Origin: Gammaproteobacteria bacterium 45_16_T64
GTDB lineage: Bacteria; Pseudomonadota; Gammaproteobacteria; Pseudomonadales; Ketobacteraceae
Assembly: GCA_002162955.1 (NCBI GenBank)
Contig: MABD01000009.1
Coordinates: 356,428-420,427, forward strand
Direction: 5' to 3'
DNA length: 64,000 nucleotides
The translations under genes were made by a program, and so were the position numbers. Under the pieces are notes generated by a model. It worked only from the letters and a program-made list of their open reading frames with translations. It made no database searches and was not told the DNA's origin. Positions 19,835 to 30,820 of the stretch are shown in pieces (positions within the stretch are counted from its first letter, which is position 1; each line of letters starts with the position of its first letter).

Positions 19835-21313
19835 CTACACCAATACCACATCAAATTGCTCTTGGCAGTACAACGCTTCCACCTGATATCTAATTGTCTT
19901 TCCAATAAACTCCTCTACATCAGCAACATTAGCGGACTCTTCATCCAACAAGCGATCAACGACATCCTGGGAAGCGATCACTAGATAGGATTCAGCATCG
20001 TAGGCCCTGTGCTGGCGTAATATTTCCCTAAATATCTCAAAACATGCTGTTTCAGCGGTTTTAATAAACCCACGGCCATTACAGGTAGAACAATCTTCAC
20101 ATAACGTTCTTTGCAAGCTCTCTCGCGTTCGTTTACGTGTCATCTCGACGAGCCCAAGCTCAGAAACTTGCGTCACCTTTGTCTTTGCCCGGTCACGCTC
20201 AAGTACTTTTTCAAATATTCTCAAAACCTGGCGTCGATGCTCCGCATCTTCCATATCGATAAAATCAATGATAATAATCCCGCCAAGGTTTCGTAACCGA
20301 AGTTGTCGCGCTATTGCTTGCGCGGCTTCCAGGTTAGTCTTGAAGATCGTCTCTTCTAGATTACGATGCCCCACAAAAGCGCCCGTGTTTACATCAACCG
20401 TTGTCATTGCTTCCGTTTGATCCACCACCAAATAACCACCAGACTTTAGCTGAACCTCTCTAGACAACGCTTTTTGTATTTCTTGTTCTACACCGTACAA
20501 ATCAAAGATAGGCCGCTCGCCAGGATAATGATCTAACAGAGCCTCGCTACTCGGAGTGTACTCTCGAGCAAATTCAATAATTTTTGCATAAGTCTCTCGC
20601 GAGTCAATACGCACTTTTTCAACACCATCCCTGACTTCGTCTCTCAGCGTACGCATGTACAACGGTAAATCTTCATGTATTTTACTTACTTTCTGTGTGG
20701 CTTTTGCGCGCTCACTAATACCACACCACATCCGCCATAAAAATAAAACATCGCCGCGTAAAGCCTCTTTGTCAACTCCATCGGCCGCCGTTCGCAATAT
20801 GAACCCAAGCCCTTGCTCAATGCTCTCTTCTTCCAAGATTTCATCAATTGCAGTCCGCAATCTGCCACGCTCGCCTTCATCCTCAATTCGCTGAGAAATC
20901 CCTAAGTGGTCGCTAAAAGGCATAAATACAAGATATCGAGATGGGATCGATAAGTGTGTAGTAAGACGAGCCCCTTTTGTACCTATCATGTCCTTGGTGA
21001 TTTGTACGACAACATGCTGCCCTTCTTGCAACAGGTCTCGTATGTTAGGCACCACTTCGACCCCATCTCCGGTAGGCGCCTTATTCTTAACCCAGATATC
21101 TTTCGCGTGTAGAAATGCAGCCCTCTCCAAACCAACGTCAACAAAAGCAGCCTGCATACCAGGTAAAACACGAACGACTTTACCTTGAAATATGCTCCCC
21201 ACCAGGCCTCGCTTTGCTTCGCGTTCGAGGAAAATCTCTTGGACTACACCGTTTTCAATGATTGCTACTCGTGTTTCCATTGGAGTAACGTTTATTAGAA
21301 TTTCTTCGCTCAT
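19835..21313 (-). CDS. rng: Ribonuclease G
   Basis: RNase G is the short paralogue of RNase E that matures the 16S rRNA 5' end and turns over some mRNAs. The 492-residue protein has an S1 RNA-binding domain near the N-terminus (about 38-125). The catalytic DNase-I-like domain carries the metal-binding aspartates Asp307 (TTVDVNTGAF) and Asp350 (IIIIDFIDM). The Zn-link cysteines are in LCEDCSTCNGRG near residues 410-420. There is no RNase E-type C-terminal scaffold, so this is Rng rather than Rne. It lies in the maf-rng-yhdP order seen downstream of mreBCD in many gammaproteobacteria. Confidence 0.95.
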   Translation of the reverse strand: MSEEILINVTPMETRVAIIENGVVQEIFLEREAKRGLVGSIFQGKVVRVLPGMQAAFVDVGLERAAFLHAKDIWVKNKAPTGDGVEVVPNIRDLLQEGQHVVVQITKDMIGTKGARLTTHLSIPSRYLVFMPFSDHLGISQRIEDEGERGRLRTAIDEILEEESIEQGLGFILRTAADGVDKEALRGDVLFLWRMWCGISERAKATQKVSKIHEDLPLYMRTLRDEVRDGVEKVRIDSRETYAKIIEFAREYTPSSEALLDHYPGERPIFDLYGVEQEIQKALSREVQLKSGGYLVVDQTEAMTTVDVNTGAFVGHRNLEETIFKTNLEAAQAIARQLRLRNLGGIIIIDFIDMEDAEHRRQVLRIFEKVLERDRAKTKVTQVSELGLVEMTRKRTRESLQRTLCEDCSTCNGRGFIKTAETACFEIFREILRQHRAYDAESYLVIASQDVVDRLLDEESANVADVEEFIGKTIRYQVEALYCQEQFDVVLV

Positions 21314-21337
21314 GTAATTTGTCTCTCTATGAGATCA

Positions 21338-21949
21338 TTATCTATTGCTTATATTTTGCCACATACCCACGTTGAATTGATTGAGCAAAAGCACAGTCTT
21401 TTCTATAGGCAAACCAACAACGCCGCTGTAGCTCCCCTCTATTTTATCGACAAACACAGCACCAAACCCCTGAATCCCATACCCACCCGCTTTATCTTGC
21501 GGCTCACCAGTAAGCCAATACTGCTCCAATAAGTCTGGAGTGAGCTCTTTAAAGGTAACGTTAGTCACTGATAGTTCGCTAACCACTACATTTGCTTTCT
21601 TAATGGCCACAGCAGTTAACACCTGATGAGTTCTACCAGATAAAGACATCAAAGATTGTATACAATCTTCTTGGTTAACGGGTTTCCCCAAGGCTCGATC
21701 ACCAAGCACCACCGTAGTATCCGCACCCAATACAGGGAGCTCTGGCAAGCGGTTCGCAACCATGTATTCCCAGCCAGCCTGTGCCTTTGCTTCCGCCAAA
21801 CGCAACACATAGGCAGAAGGTATCTCACCCACAATAGGTGACTCATCTGTATCGACCGAGAATATGCTTATTTGGACACCAATTTGAGCTAACAATTCAG
21901 ATCGTCGCGGCGACGTTGACGCCAAGTACAGCTCTGGACTTCTCTCCAC
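21338..21949 (-). CDS. maf: Maf-family nucleoside triphosphate pyrophosphatase
   Basis: Maf proteins hydrolyse non-canonical or excess nucleoside triphosphates to monophosphates and influence septum formation. The 203-residue sequence has the family signature ASTSPRRSELL at 10-20, the conserved lysine-containing LAEAKAQAG, and GADTTVVLGDRALGKP. Position between mreD and rng corresponds to E. coli yhdE (MafA, dTTP/UTP pyrophosphatase), which suggests but does not prove that specificity. It starts about 95 bases after the mreD stop. Confidence 0.93.
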   Translation of the reverse strand: MERSPELYLASTSPRRSELLAQIGVQISIFSVDTDESPIVGEIPSAYVLRLAEAKAQAGWEYMVANRLPELPVLGADTTVVLGDRALGKPVNQEDCIQSLMSLSGRTHQVLTAVAIKKANVVVSELSVTNVTFKELTPDLLEQYWLTGEPQDKAGGYGIQGFGAVFVDKIEGSYSGVVGLPIEKTVLLLNQFNVGMWQNISNR

Positions 21950-22046
21950 ACTAATTCCTCTTTCCTATTATTACTAGGGGCATTTTATGCACAATATAAG
22001 GAGCTTAGTTGAATTGCCCACCAAGACATATCATTGAACTTCCTCG

Positions 22047-22529
22047 TTAATTGATAGCGTAGCTTTTACGTAACCAACGCAGCGGGAGAACAATCCACGG
22101 CCAAACCATTGCTGACGATAACGCGGGCAACCAATACCACAGCGTCCAATGCGAGGTTGTCACTGTCCTTTCCACCATAAGCATCACAAGCAAGTAAACA
22201 CCCACTAACAATAAAACCGAGAGGCACTGTTGCCATATTGGAAACACTCGAATCCTCATGTGAAGGATAAAAGTAATATACGCTATCACAGATAACGCTA
22301 AAGCACTCTGTCCTAGCACTGCACCCACTAATACATCGTGGAAAATACCCACAATCCAAGCGATGATGACACCAACGCGATGGGGGATGGCAATAATCCA
22401 ATAAATAACAATCAACGCAACCCACTCTGGACGCAAATACTCCAGCACCCCTGGCAAGCTCATGATGGCAAATATAAACGCAACAACAAAGGTAAACGCT
22501 ATCGCCAAGCTTCCCTCTGAACGGCTCAT
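22047..22529 (-). CDS. mreD: Rod-shape determining protein MreD
   Basis: MreD is the polytopic inner-membrane protein of the elongasome, linking MreB/MreC to peptidoglycan synthases. The 160-residue protein has about five hydrophobic helices and family blocks such as LRPEWVALIVIYW, GIFHDVLVGAVLGQSAL and the C-terminal WPWIVLPLRWLRK. Its ATG overlaps the mreC stop (ATGA, 4 bases), so translation is coupled. An overlapping frame (22066-22581) is also open but lacks membrane-protein composition and is a shadow. Confidence 0.94.
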   Translation of the reverse strand: MSRSEGSLAIAFTFVVAFIFAIMSLPGVLEYLRPEWVALIVIYWIIAIPHRVGVIIAWIVGIFHDVLVGAVLGQSALALSVIAYITFILHMRIRVFPIWQQCLSVLLLVGVYLLVMLMVERTVTTSHWTLWYWLPALSSAMVWPWIVLPLRWLRKSYAIN

Positions 22530-23332
22530 TCCTCACCCCCAGAAAGCATCTCACTCTCAACGGCCTGTTCATCTTCTGCAAAGACTAGCAGCACATACCG
22601 ACTTCGATCTAAATGCGCCGTTGGTCTCGCCTCCACTGTCGCAAACGGTTGCCCAGGATCATGGCTAACCATTGATACAACCCCCACTGGATAACCCTTT
22701 GGAAAGCGCCCTCCCAAACCAGAACTTACAAGCAAATCGCCTTCCTTCAGATCTGCGGTATCGGGTACATGGATGAGTTTTAATTTATCCAGCACTCCAG
22801 ACCCAACGGCTATTGCCCTCACGCCATTGCGGTTCGCATGCACCGGTAGGCCATGAGTAGTATCACTGATAAGCAGAACACGACTTGTAATAGGGCCAAC
22901 TTCCACTATTTGCCCCATCAAACCATCGGCATCAAGCACCGCTTGCCCTTCATAAAGGTCATCTCTAGCCCCTTTATTAATGATAACTTCGTGTCGATAC
23001 GGATCAGGGTCTACACCTATTATCTCCCCTACAATCACCCGATCGTCAACTATTGCAGAAGAGTTCATCAATTCTTTTAAGCGTTTATTTTCTGCTATTG
23101 TCGACGCTAATTTTTGCACTCGGCGCTCTAACAACCGAACCTGGTTCGCTAACGCTATATTCTCCTTCTCCAACGTTTCACGTGACTTAACGCTGTCAGA
23201 AGACCAACTTGCAATACGAGCCGGGGTATCCGATATATATTGAATGGGTACAAGAAGAAATGACAAGCTATAGCGCACCGGTTTTAGCATATCGGTACGA
23301 TGGTCAACAAAAATCAGCATAATGGACAGCAC
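22526..23332 (-). CDS. mreC: Rod-shape determining protein MreC (start codon uncertain)
   Basis: MreC is a bitopic periplasmic scaffold of the elongasome. The coordinates begin at the first conventional start, a GTG at 23332, giving 268 residues. The true protein is probably longer: in the same frame the upstream codons read IKPIFSQNQANRYRLAFCA, which match the usual MreC N-terminus and complete the membrane helix. An ideal AGGAGG site lies at 23404-23399, six bases before CTT (23392) and nine before ATC (23389). No ATG, GTG or TTG exists between the upstream stop and 23332. A coiled coil (about residues 50-85 of the short form) and the beta-barrel periplasmic domain follow. The gene is translationally coupled to mreD. 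Confidence 0.88.
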   Translation of the reverse strand: MLSIMLIFVDHRTDMLKPVRYSLSFLLVPIQYISDTPARIASWSSDSVKSRETLEKENIALANQVRLLERRVQKLASTIAENKRLKELMNSSAIVDDRVIVGEIIGVDPDPYRHEVIINKGARDDLYEGQAVLDADGLMGQIVEVGPITSRVLLISDTTHGLPVHANRNGVRAIAVGSGVLDKLKLIHVPDTADLKEGDLLVSSGLGGRFPKGYPVGVVSMVSHDPGQPFATVEARPTAHLDRSRYVLLVFAEDEQAVESEMLSGGEE

Positions 23333-23439
23333 CGCGCAAAATGCTAAACGGTAACGATTGGCTTGATTTTGAGAAAATATCGGCTTGATAAGGTCTTTCC
23401 TCCTGGTGGCTAATACTTAGCGCTTCTCTATATACAGAA

Positions 23440-23469
23440 AAACCGGCAATTGAACTCAAAAGCCGGTTT
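23440..23469 (-). terminator. Hairpin between mreB and mreC (terminator or attenuator)
   Basis: An 8-bp perfect stem (AAACCGGC at 23440-23447, GCCGGTTT at 23462-23469) with a 14-base loop lies 23 bases after the mreB stop. Read in the direction of transcription the second arm runs into TTTTTCTG, a short U-tract. It could end most mreB transcripts and lower mreCD expression, as described for other mre operons. Confidence 0.6.
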
Positions 23470-23492
23470 CTAAACGCTATTCTCGCTAGTAT

Positions 23493-24620
<1,128 letters not shown>

Positions 24621-24798
24621 CTAGCAGTGTGGCGGCCTTTGGGCAAGGCTGGAGTAGCACTTTATATGAGGCATGCGGATAATCCCCCTTTTGACCACAA
24701 TTTTAGGCCTTTTTCTGAGATCGAAAAGGGCCACAAACTCTGATGGATTTTCTGGTAACATACGGCCTAGAAATTGATACGACCTCTCGGAGAGACCC

Positions 24799-25086
24799 AT
24801 GGCCCTGGACAAAGGCGAAATAACCAAGATCGCAAAGTTAGCTCGTTTAACGATCAATGACGAAAAAATCCCTGAATATACCGCTAGTTTATCTAGCATC
24901 CTCGACTTGGTGGAGCAATTGCAAGCCGTCGATACCAATAATATTGAGCCAATGGCGCATCCTTTAGATGCCACTCAACGATTGCGTGAAGATGCCGTGA
25001 CAGAAACTAATCAGCGGGATGATTACCAGAAGATAGCCCCTGCGACAGAAGACGGCTTATACCTGGTACCCAAAGTTATCGACTAA
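24799..25086 (+). CDS. gatC: Asp/Glu-tRNA amidotransferase subunit C
   Basis: GatC is the small stabilising subunit of the GatCAB amidotransferase. The 95-residue protein has the family pattern ([17 protein letters not shown], then [18 protein letters not shown]) and the usual length. In gammaproteobacteria such as Pseudomonas the complex mainly amidates Asp-tRNA(Asn). No transamidation-independent conclusion can be drawn here because asnS and glnS are not in view. An extended -10 element (TGGTAACAT, 24753-24761) lies 38 bases upstream and may be the operon promoter. The start is preceded by GGAGAG. Confidence 0.95.
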   Translation: MALDKGEITKIAKLARLTINDEKIPEYTASLSSILDLVEQLQAVDTNNIEPMAHPLDATQRLREDAVTETNQRDDYQKIAPATEDGLYLVPKVID

Positions 25087-25176
25087 ATTATTTGCCCATT
25101 GCCTGCAGGCATAGGCCAATACCACAACCCCGATGTTGATTCGGCGCCTGATGGTATAATCAAGGACTGCAAACCC

Positions 25177-26634
25177 ATGCATAACAAAACATTAGTAGAG
25201 CTCTCTCAGCAACTCTTAAGTGGCTCAGTGTCCAGTGTTGAGCTCACACAGCACTTCCTGGATAGAATTAACACCTTAGACCCACAATTGAACAGTTTTA
25301 TCAGTGTGACTGATGAATTAGCGTTAGCACAAGCGAAGCAAGCAGACGCAATAATCGCTGCAGGTACTGCCGGACCATTAACTGGCATCCCGATCGCCCA
25401 TAAAGATATCTTTTGTACCAAAGGCGTGCGTACCAGTGCAGGCTCAAAAATGCTGGATAACTTTATATCCCCCTATGACGCCACCGTGGTCGAAAAGTTA
25501 AACGCTGCAGGTACCGTAACGCTTGGCAAGACCAATATGGATGAGTTTGCCATGGGGTCTTCCAATGAAACCAGTTTCTATGGTGCAGTGAAGAACCCAT
25601 GGAACACAGACTATGTACCTGGCGGTTCATCCGGTGGTTCTGCCGCCAGTGTTGCCGCACGCCTAGCACCCGCTGCCACGGGAACAGATACCGGTGGATC
25701 AATCCGCCAACCCGCCAGCCTCTGTGGCATTACCGGCCTGAAGCCGACCTACGGTAGTATTTCACGCTGGGGTATGATTGCCTTTGCCTCAAGCCTTGAT
25801 CAGGCCGGCCCGATGACACAAACCGCAGAAGACGCGGCATTACTAATGAATGCCATGGGTGGTTTTGATCGTAAGGACTCCACCTCGTTGGACCGTGCCA
25901 CCCCCGATTACACCAGCGATCTAAACAACAGCCTTGAAGGTCTGAAGGTTGGCTTACCCAAAGAATTTTTCAAAGAAGGTCTCGATAGCGGCGTCCAGCA
26001 GGTAGTTGAAACTGCTATTAAAGAAATCGAAAAATTAGGTGCCAGTGTTAAGGAGATTAGCCTAACCACAACCGAACTTGCGGTACCGGCATATTACGTA
26101 ATTGCCCCCGCCGAAGCGTCATCAAACCTATCTCGGTTTGACGGTGTGCGATACGGCTACCGCTGCGAAGACCCTAAAAACCTCGACGACCTCTATGAGC
26201 GCTCACGTAGCGAAGGGTTTGGGGATGAGGTACAGCGCAGAATTCTCATTGGTGCCTACGCCTTATCGGCTGGCTACTATGACGCTTACTATGTGAAGGC
26301 ACAGAAAACCCGTCGCTTAATCAAAAATGATTTCGATAACGCATTTTCTGATGTGGACATTATCATGGGCCCTACCGCCCCTTCCGCCGGGTTTACGCTC
26401 GGCGAAAAAGCCGATGACCCGGTATCGATGTACCTCTCCGACATTTACACCATCGCCGTTAACCTTGCAGGGCTGCCTGCACTCTCGGTACCAGCAGGAT
26501 TCTCTGCTGGATTACCCGTAGGGCTACAAATGATCGGTAGCCACTTTAGTGAAAACCGCTTACTGAATGTTGCACATCAATTTCAGCAAGCCACCGATTG
26601 GCATAAACACACGCCAGACGCTTTCACTAAATAA
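25177..26634 (+). CDS. gatA: Asp/Glu-tRNA amidotransferase subunit A
   Basis: GatA is the glutaminase subunit that releases ammonia for amidation of mischarged tRNA. I start at the ATG at 25177 (485 residues), which follows AAGGA and begins [16 protein letters not shown] as in the family; the ATG-like start at 25099 would add 26 unrelated residues. The amidase-signature triad is visible: Lys76 (AHKDIF), Ser151 (GGSSGGS) and Ser175 (TGGSIRQPA), with family spacing of 75 and 24 residues. A potential Leu-rich membrane segment is absent, so it is cytoplasmic. Confidence 0.96.
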   Translation: MHNKTLVELSQQLLSGSVSSVELTQHFLDRINTLDPQLNSFISVTDELALAQAKQADAIIAAGTAGPLTGIPIAHKDIFCTKGVRTSAGSKMLDNFISPYDATVVEKLNAAGTVTLGKTNMDEFAMGSSNETSFYGAVKNPWNTDYVPGGSSGGSAASVAARLAPAATGTDTGGSIRQPASLCGITGLKPTYGSISRWGMIAFASSLDQAGPMTQTAEDAALLMNAMGGFDRKDSTSLDRATPDYTSDLNNSLEGLKVGLPKEFFKEGLDSGVQQVVETAIKEIEKLGASVKEISLTTTELAVPAYYVIAPAEASSNLSRFDGVRYGYRCEDPKNLDDLYERSRSEGFGDEVQRRILIGAYALSAGYYDAYYVKAQKTRRLIKNDFDNAFSDVDIIMGPTAPSAGFTLGEKADDPVSMYLSDIYTIAVNLAGLPALSVPAGFSAGLPVGLQMIGSHFSENRLLNVAHQFQQATDWHKHTPDAFTK

Positions 26635-26672
26635 CGCCACTATCGCACACGCCACTTACGAGGTTTATTACC

Positions 26673-28118
26673 ATGGCATGGGAAACAGTTATCGGGCTTG
26701 AAATTCACGTTCAGCTCTCGACACAGTCAAAAATATTTTCAGGAAGCGCTACGACCTTTGGGGCAGAACCCAATACCCAAGCAAGCTTGGTAGATCTAGG
26801 TATGCCCGGTGTTTTACCCGTGTTAAACGCTGACGCGGTCAAAAAAGCAATTACCTTTGGTGTTGCTATCGATGCAAACATCAACCAGAAATCAGATTTT
26901 GCACGCAAAAATTATTTCTACCCTGACCTTCCAAAAGGCTACCAAATAAGCCAACTTGATTTACCCATTGTGGGTGAAGGCCATTTGGACATCACGCTAG
27001 AAGACGGTACGGTCAAACGTGTTGGCGTCACTCGTGCTCACCTTGAAGAAGATGCAGGAAAATCCCTACACGAAGATTATCACGGCATGACTGGCATCGA
27101 TTTAAACCGAGCAGGCACGCCCTTGCTAGAGATCGTTTCTGAGCCTGACATGCGCTCCGCCGAAGAGGCTATCGCCTATGTTAAGACTATCCATTCCTTG
27201 ATTCAGTACCTAGGGATATCCGACGGCAACATGGCGGAAGGATCCATGCGTTGCGACATCAATATTTCTTTGCGACCCACAGGGCAAGAAGAATACGGTA
27301 CTCGCACAGAAACTAAAAATGTTAACTCTTTCCGCTTTATCGAAAAAGCCATTCGTGGTGAAGTGATCCGTCAAATGGATGAACTAGAAGCCGGAAACAA
27401 GATCAACCAAGAAACACGCTTATACGACTCCAATAAAGATGAAACACGCCCAATGCGCAGCAAGGAAGAAGCCAATGACTATCGCTACTTCCCTGACCCT
27501 GACTTGTTGCCGGTGATAACAACTGATGAGTTTATTCAGGGCATAAAAGATGCTCTGCCTGAATTACCTTGGCAAAAACTTGAACGCTTCCAAACGGAAT
27601 ACGAGCTTAAGGAATATGATGCGCGCGTACTTACCGCTAGCAAGACTCTAGCAAATTATTTTGAAACCGTTGTGACGACGTCTGGAGCCAAAGCCAAACT
27701 AGCGGCAAACTGGGTCACCAGCGAGTTATTAGGCGCACTAAACAAAAGCAATACTGATATTCAACAAAGCCCTGTTTCTGCCGAAGAGTTTGGGGGGTTG
27801 TTAAAACGTATAGCTGACGAAACGATCACAGGAAAAAGCGCCAAAACCGTCTTTGAAGCCATGTTAAATGGTGAAGGGGGTGCCGATGAAATAATTAAAG
27901 CTAAAGACCTTGAACAAGAGAAGGACAGCGGAGCCATCGAAGCACTAGTAGATGAGGTGATAGCTGCCAATCCTGATCAGGTGGCAAAATTCCTTGAGGC
28001 TGAAGATAGTAAAAAGAAACGCTTTATAGGGTTTTTTGTCGGTCAAATCATGAAAGCATCAAAAGGAAAAGCGAATCCGCAACAAGTGAATCAGCTGCTT
28101 GCGCAAAAATTAAAATAG
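26673..28118 (+). CDS. gatB: Asp/Glu-tRNA amidotransferase subunit B
   Basis: GatB is the kinase/transamidase subunit that phosphorylates the Asp or Glu on the tRNA and attaches the ammonia delivered from GatA. The 481-residue protein shows the cradle-domain signature ([52 protein letters not shown]), then the helical and YqeY-like tail domains. The sequence [20 protein letters not shown] is the conserved Mg-site region. It is 38 bases after gatA and ends before a long perfect hairpin that separates it from the convergent surface-protein gene. Confidence 0.97.
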   Translation: MAWETVIGLEIHVQLSTQSKIFSGSATTFGAEPNTQASLVDLGMPGVLPVLNADAVKKAITFGVAIDANINQKSDFARKNYFYPDLPKGYQISQLDLPIVGEGHLDITLEDGTVKRVGVTRAHLEEDAGKSLHEDYHGMTGIDLNRAGTPLLEIVSEPDMRSAEEAIAYVKTIHSLIQYLGISDGNMAEGSMRCDINISLRPTGQEEYGTRTETKNVNSFRFIEKAIRGEVIRQMDELEAGNKINQETRLYDSNKDETRPMRSKEEANDYRYFPDPDLLPVITTDEFIQGIKDALPELPWQKLERFQTEYELKEYDARVLTASKTLANYFETVVTTSGAKAKLAANWVTSELLGALNKSNTDIQQSPVSAEEFGGLLKRIADETITGKSAKTVFEAMLNGEGGADEIIKAKDLEQEKDSGAIEALVDEVIAANPDQVAKFLEAEDSKKKRFIGFFVGQIMKASKGKANPQQVNQLLAQKLK

Positions 28119-28129
28119 ACGCAAGAAGC

Positions 28130-28168
28130 AATATAGGCAATAGCTCATTCCAAGCTATTGCCTATATT
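28130..28168. terminator. Bidirectional terminator between gatB and the glycine-rich protein gene
   Basis: A perfect 16-bp inverted repeat (28130-28145 and 28153-28168) with a 7-base loop CATTCCA lies in the 69-base gap between two convergent genes. There is no strong T-run on either side, but the ends are AT-rich (AATATA...TATATT). Position and symmetry suit termination for both genes. Confidence 0.7.
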
Positions 28169-28187
28169 AACTATCGTTTGCTTTTAC

Positions 28188-30500
28188 TTAATCTAACCTT
28201 ACATCAAGATGAACGTCCGAGCTGGTCAAGCCATTTCCTGCACTTCCAACCCCTCCTGTACCGTTAGCTTTACCTCCCAATTCGACAGGGGTGTGTTTAT
28301 TAGCCGCCAGCGATGATGAGGTAATAGATGAATTCACTCGTATAATTCCCGCAGAAAGCCCACCATCACCGCCAGCACTGCCCTTTCCGTCGCCTCCGTC
28401 ACCACCCCATCCACCAGTCAAACCTCCTCCTGCAACAAAAGCTCCCCAACAAAGAGCACCAGGCCCACCAGGTCCTCCAGGTCCTCCCGTACCACCATTA
28501 TCATTGCCATCACCGCCGTTGCCAGCATAACCAGATTCAAAAATACTGCCTGATACAAATACACGATTGGAATTAATAATTAATATTCCAATCGATCCAC
28601 CACCACCAGTACCGCCACTGGCGCCAGAGCCTCCCTGACCTGCACCACCACCACCGCCACCACCGGGTGAATGCGGCGGCCCAAGCGGCCAGAAAGGGTT
28701 CACGCAAAGGCCACCATTACCTGATGTACCTCTTGAGCCACATCCCCCACCCACCCCATCCTTGCCATCTGAAGCGCGCCAATCATAGGCCAACGCCCTA
28801 TTGATGGGCACTGCGATTGTGCCACCATTATTACCAGCCATTCCTGGAAAATTTCCTCCTCCGCCATGACCACCTTCACAACCAGGTGCGCCGTCACCGC
28901 CTTTCCCTCCGGTAGTACCGCCACCCTCTTCGCCGGAAAGCCCAACCCCCCCAGCGTTGCCCGCTAGACCCTCATTACCGTGTCGCCCAGCGAGGGTAGT
29001 AACCTCATTATCCATTAACGTCATTGATGCTGATATATCATTAAGCACAATACCAATTGAACTTAACGATTCACCAACCGCATCCTGCGCTTCGATGAAA
29101 AAGCCTTGAATAGTACTCGCAGCATCATAGTCTGACACTCGAACCGCCCAGGAGTGTGGGGATTTAATCATTGTTTTGTGATCTTTAATGGAGCGAAACC
29201 ACTGATCCGGCCCCGGCCTAGGGTTATAACCGCCGAATAAACTGATACTGCCGGCGACGCCAGTCATCACAACGCTTTCTTTGTACTCACCGCCAGCAAC
29301 CCACACTTGAGATTTATCGTTAGTGCTATCACCATCCTGATTCAATGCCATTACAGCATCAACACCTCCCTGAATCGTTGGAATCGGGTCGCTTCTAGTA
29401 CCTTCTGCACCATCGTTCCCAGCTGAACTCACATAAATTGCAGCTCCCGCCTTGGGCAGCACCATGACTTGGGTTACACCGGTAGCAAAATGAGATACAC
29501 CATGAACGATGCCCTGCCCCTGCACGGACACATGCAGCGCCCATGAACCTTTAGAGGTCACCACCGTCTCATAGGAATCAACATTTCGATCGCTCCAATC
29601 CTCCAAGTTAAAGCCACCAAATAGACTGATATTTTGTGATTTTCCATCAATATCTATTTGCTCTTCATAGCGCCCCTCAGCCACCCAAACTTGCGTGATG
29701 GCATCGTCTTGTACTGCCACATCAATTCCGTGCTGAATTGTTTTGAAAGGATCGGTTTGATCTCCAACACCATTATCATCTCCCGTAGTACGCACATACA
29801 CAGCCTCTTCTACCATCGGCACCGGTCTTTCGGTTATGTCATTAATATTCGCGATACACGTAGATGAATGTCCATTTCTATTCCATACCTGCAGGCGATA
29901 CTCTTCCTCATACCAATTACGAACAATTTGCGTACCCTCAGGCAGCCTATTATTGTCGACAACATTAAGGGTTCGAGTTGGCGCTAAAAATAGCTGTGCG
30001 GATGATGTATTTTCAGTACGCCAAGACAATAATAATTCATCACCTTTTTCTAGCGGAAAATTTTTCTCTGTATTTTTCTCCACAAATAAGTGACACGAAG
30101 GGCTATATACTTCTTCGTGATATTCCGGCGCTATAACCTCGACGCTAATCTCGCATCCGCCATAAACCTTTTCATCATTTTCACGCCAAACATAAAAGGT
30201 ATAATCGCTGCTTTCCAGCGGGGCCAATAACGTCAGTGTTGCTGGCAAGTCTCCCACCCAGTTATGAAGTGTACCAAGAAACCCCGCATTCTCGACGATA
30301 TCCATATCCGCCTTATCACCAAAAGCAGTCATTGTCAGCGTAAACTCCTCCCCCGGATACAATTGCTGCGCCGAGCTCTCAATGCTACAACCATCCGCCG
30401 TTGCTTTTGAAAGTAATTCAGCCTGAACGATGCCTGCCTCAAAAGAAATCAACACTCCCACAATACTTAACCATAAATAACGATGTGCCGCCGAAAACAT
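28188..30500 (-). CDS. Secreted beta-helix protein with large glycine-rich region
   Basis: I do not recognise a named gene. The 770-residue protein starts with a signal peptide (cleavage likely after VQA, residue 27). Residues 30-225 look like two Ig-like/beta-sandwich units with paired cysteines. Two DUF1565-like modules follow (about 234-300 and 354-430), each reading YVxxxGxD...DPxxTIQxGxDA...VWVAxGxYxE...ISLFGGxN, the pattern of right-handed parallel beta-helices. From 481 to 757 come three related units, each a short strand pair opening S(I/A)GI (481, 636, 717) plus glycine-rich excursions with PGGPGG and GGDGG runs. Several cysteines (541, 587, 599, 684) lie within them. It is most likely extracellular or surface-held. 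No sorting signal is seen and function is unknown. Confidence 0.75.
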   Translation of the reverse strand: MFSAAHRYLWLSIVGVLISFEAGIVQAELLSKATADGCSIESSAQQLYPGEEFTLTMTAFGDKADMDIVENAGFLGTLHNWVGDLPATLTLLAPLESSDYTFYVWRENDEKVYGGCEISVEVIAPEYHEEVYSPSCHLFVEKNTEKNFPLEKGDELLLSWRTENTSSAQLFLAPTRTLNVVDNNRLPEGTQIVRNWYEEEYRLQVWNRNGHSSTCIANINDITERPVPMVEEAVYVRTTGDDNGVGDQTDPFKTIQHGIDVAVQDDAITQVWVAEGRYEEQIDIDGKSQNISLFGGFNLEDWSDRNVDSYETVVTSKGSWALHVSVQGQGIVHGVSHFATGVTQVMVLPKAGAAIYVSSAGNDGAEGTRSDPIPTIQGGVDAVMALNQDGDSTNDKSQVWVAGGEYKESVVMTGVAGSISLFGGYNPRPGPDQWFRSIKDHKTMIKSPHSWAVRVSDYDAASTIQGFFIEAQDAVGESLSSIGIVLNDISASMTLMDNEVTTLAGRHGNEGLAGNAGGVGLSGEEGGGTTGGKGGDGAPGCEGGHGGGGNFPGMAGNNGGTIAVPINRALAYDWRASDGKDGVGGGCGSRGTSGNGGLCVNPFWPLGPPHSPGGGGGGGAGQGGSGASGGTGGGGSIGILIINSNRVFVSGSIFESGYAGNGGDGNDNGGTGGPGGPGGPGALCWGAFVAGGGLTGGWGGDGGDGKGSAGGDGGLSAGIIRVNSSITSSSLAANKHTPVELGGKANGTGGVGSAGNGLTSSDVHLDVRLD

Positions 30501-30820
30501 AAACGTTCCTCAGTATTATTAATTTGCAATCACTCGTTAGCAACTACCCTCCGAGTATAATCAACCCTCCTTTTAAAAAGCATCCATCAAAAGTTATAGA
30601 CCGTCCATTAAAATAAATTAATCGCCAGCTGCGACTAAAAAATCAGCCTCACGAAAGAGATTACAAGAAAACCAGCGGGTCATTTACACATAAAAAAACG
30701 AAGAATAAAAAATACCAAAAGTATCCCTTTCACATAAAGCATCAAATAAATATGATGGAGCCAAACAATGTTCGAACGACAAAAATCTCCATTGGAATAA
30801 AACAAAACACAGGGATTTCC
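30501..30820. other. Divergent intergenic region between two surface-protein genes
   Basis: This AT-rich stretch separates the leftward glycine-rich protein gene from the rightward autotransporter-like gene. It holds a good sigma-70 promoter for the latter at 30729-30756. A TATAAT hexamer at 30556-30561 (+ strand) has no acceptable -35 partner. No small gene or RNA is evident. Confidence 0.5.
30729..30756 (+). promoter_or_regulatory. Sigma-70 promoter of the autotransporter-type gene
   Basis: TTCACA (5 of 6 matches to TTGACA) at 30729-30734, a 16-base spacer, and TATGAT (5 of 6) at 30751-30756. Transcription would start near 30763, leaving a leader of about 58 bases to the ATG at 30821. The ATG at 30752 lies inside the -10 box, which argues against it as the translation start. 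Confidence 0.55.

Noticed and set aside
22066..22581. 171-codon frame overlapping mreD on the same strand
   Set aside because: mreD in the other frame has the right membrane topology, coupling to mreC and family motifs.
28700..28945. Open frames overlapping the glycine-rich coding region
   Set aside because: High GC skew of Gly codons leaves stops absent in other frames; these are shadows.
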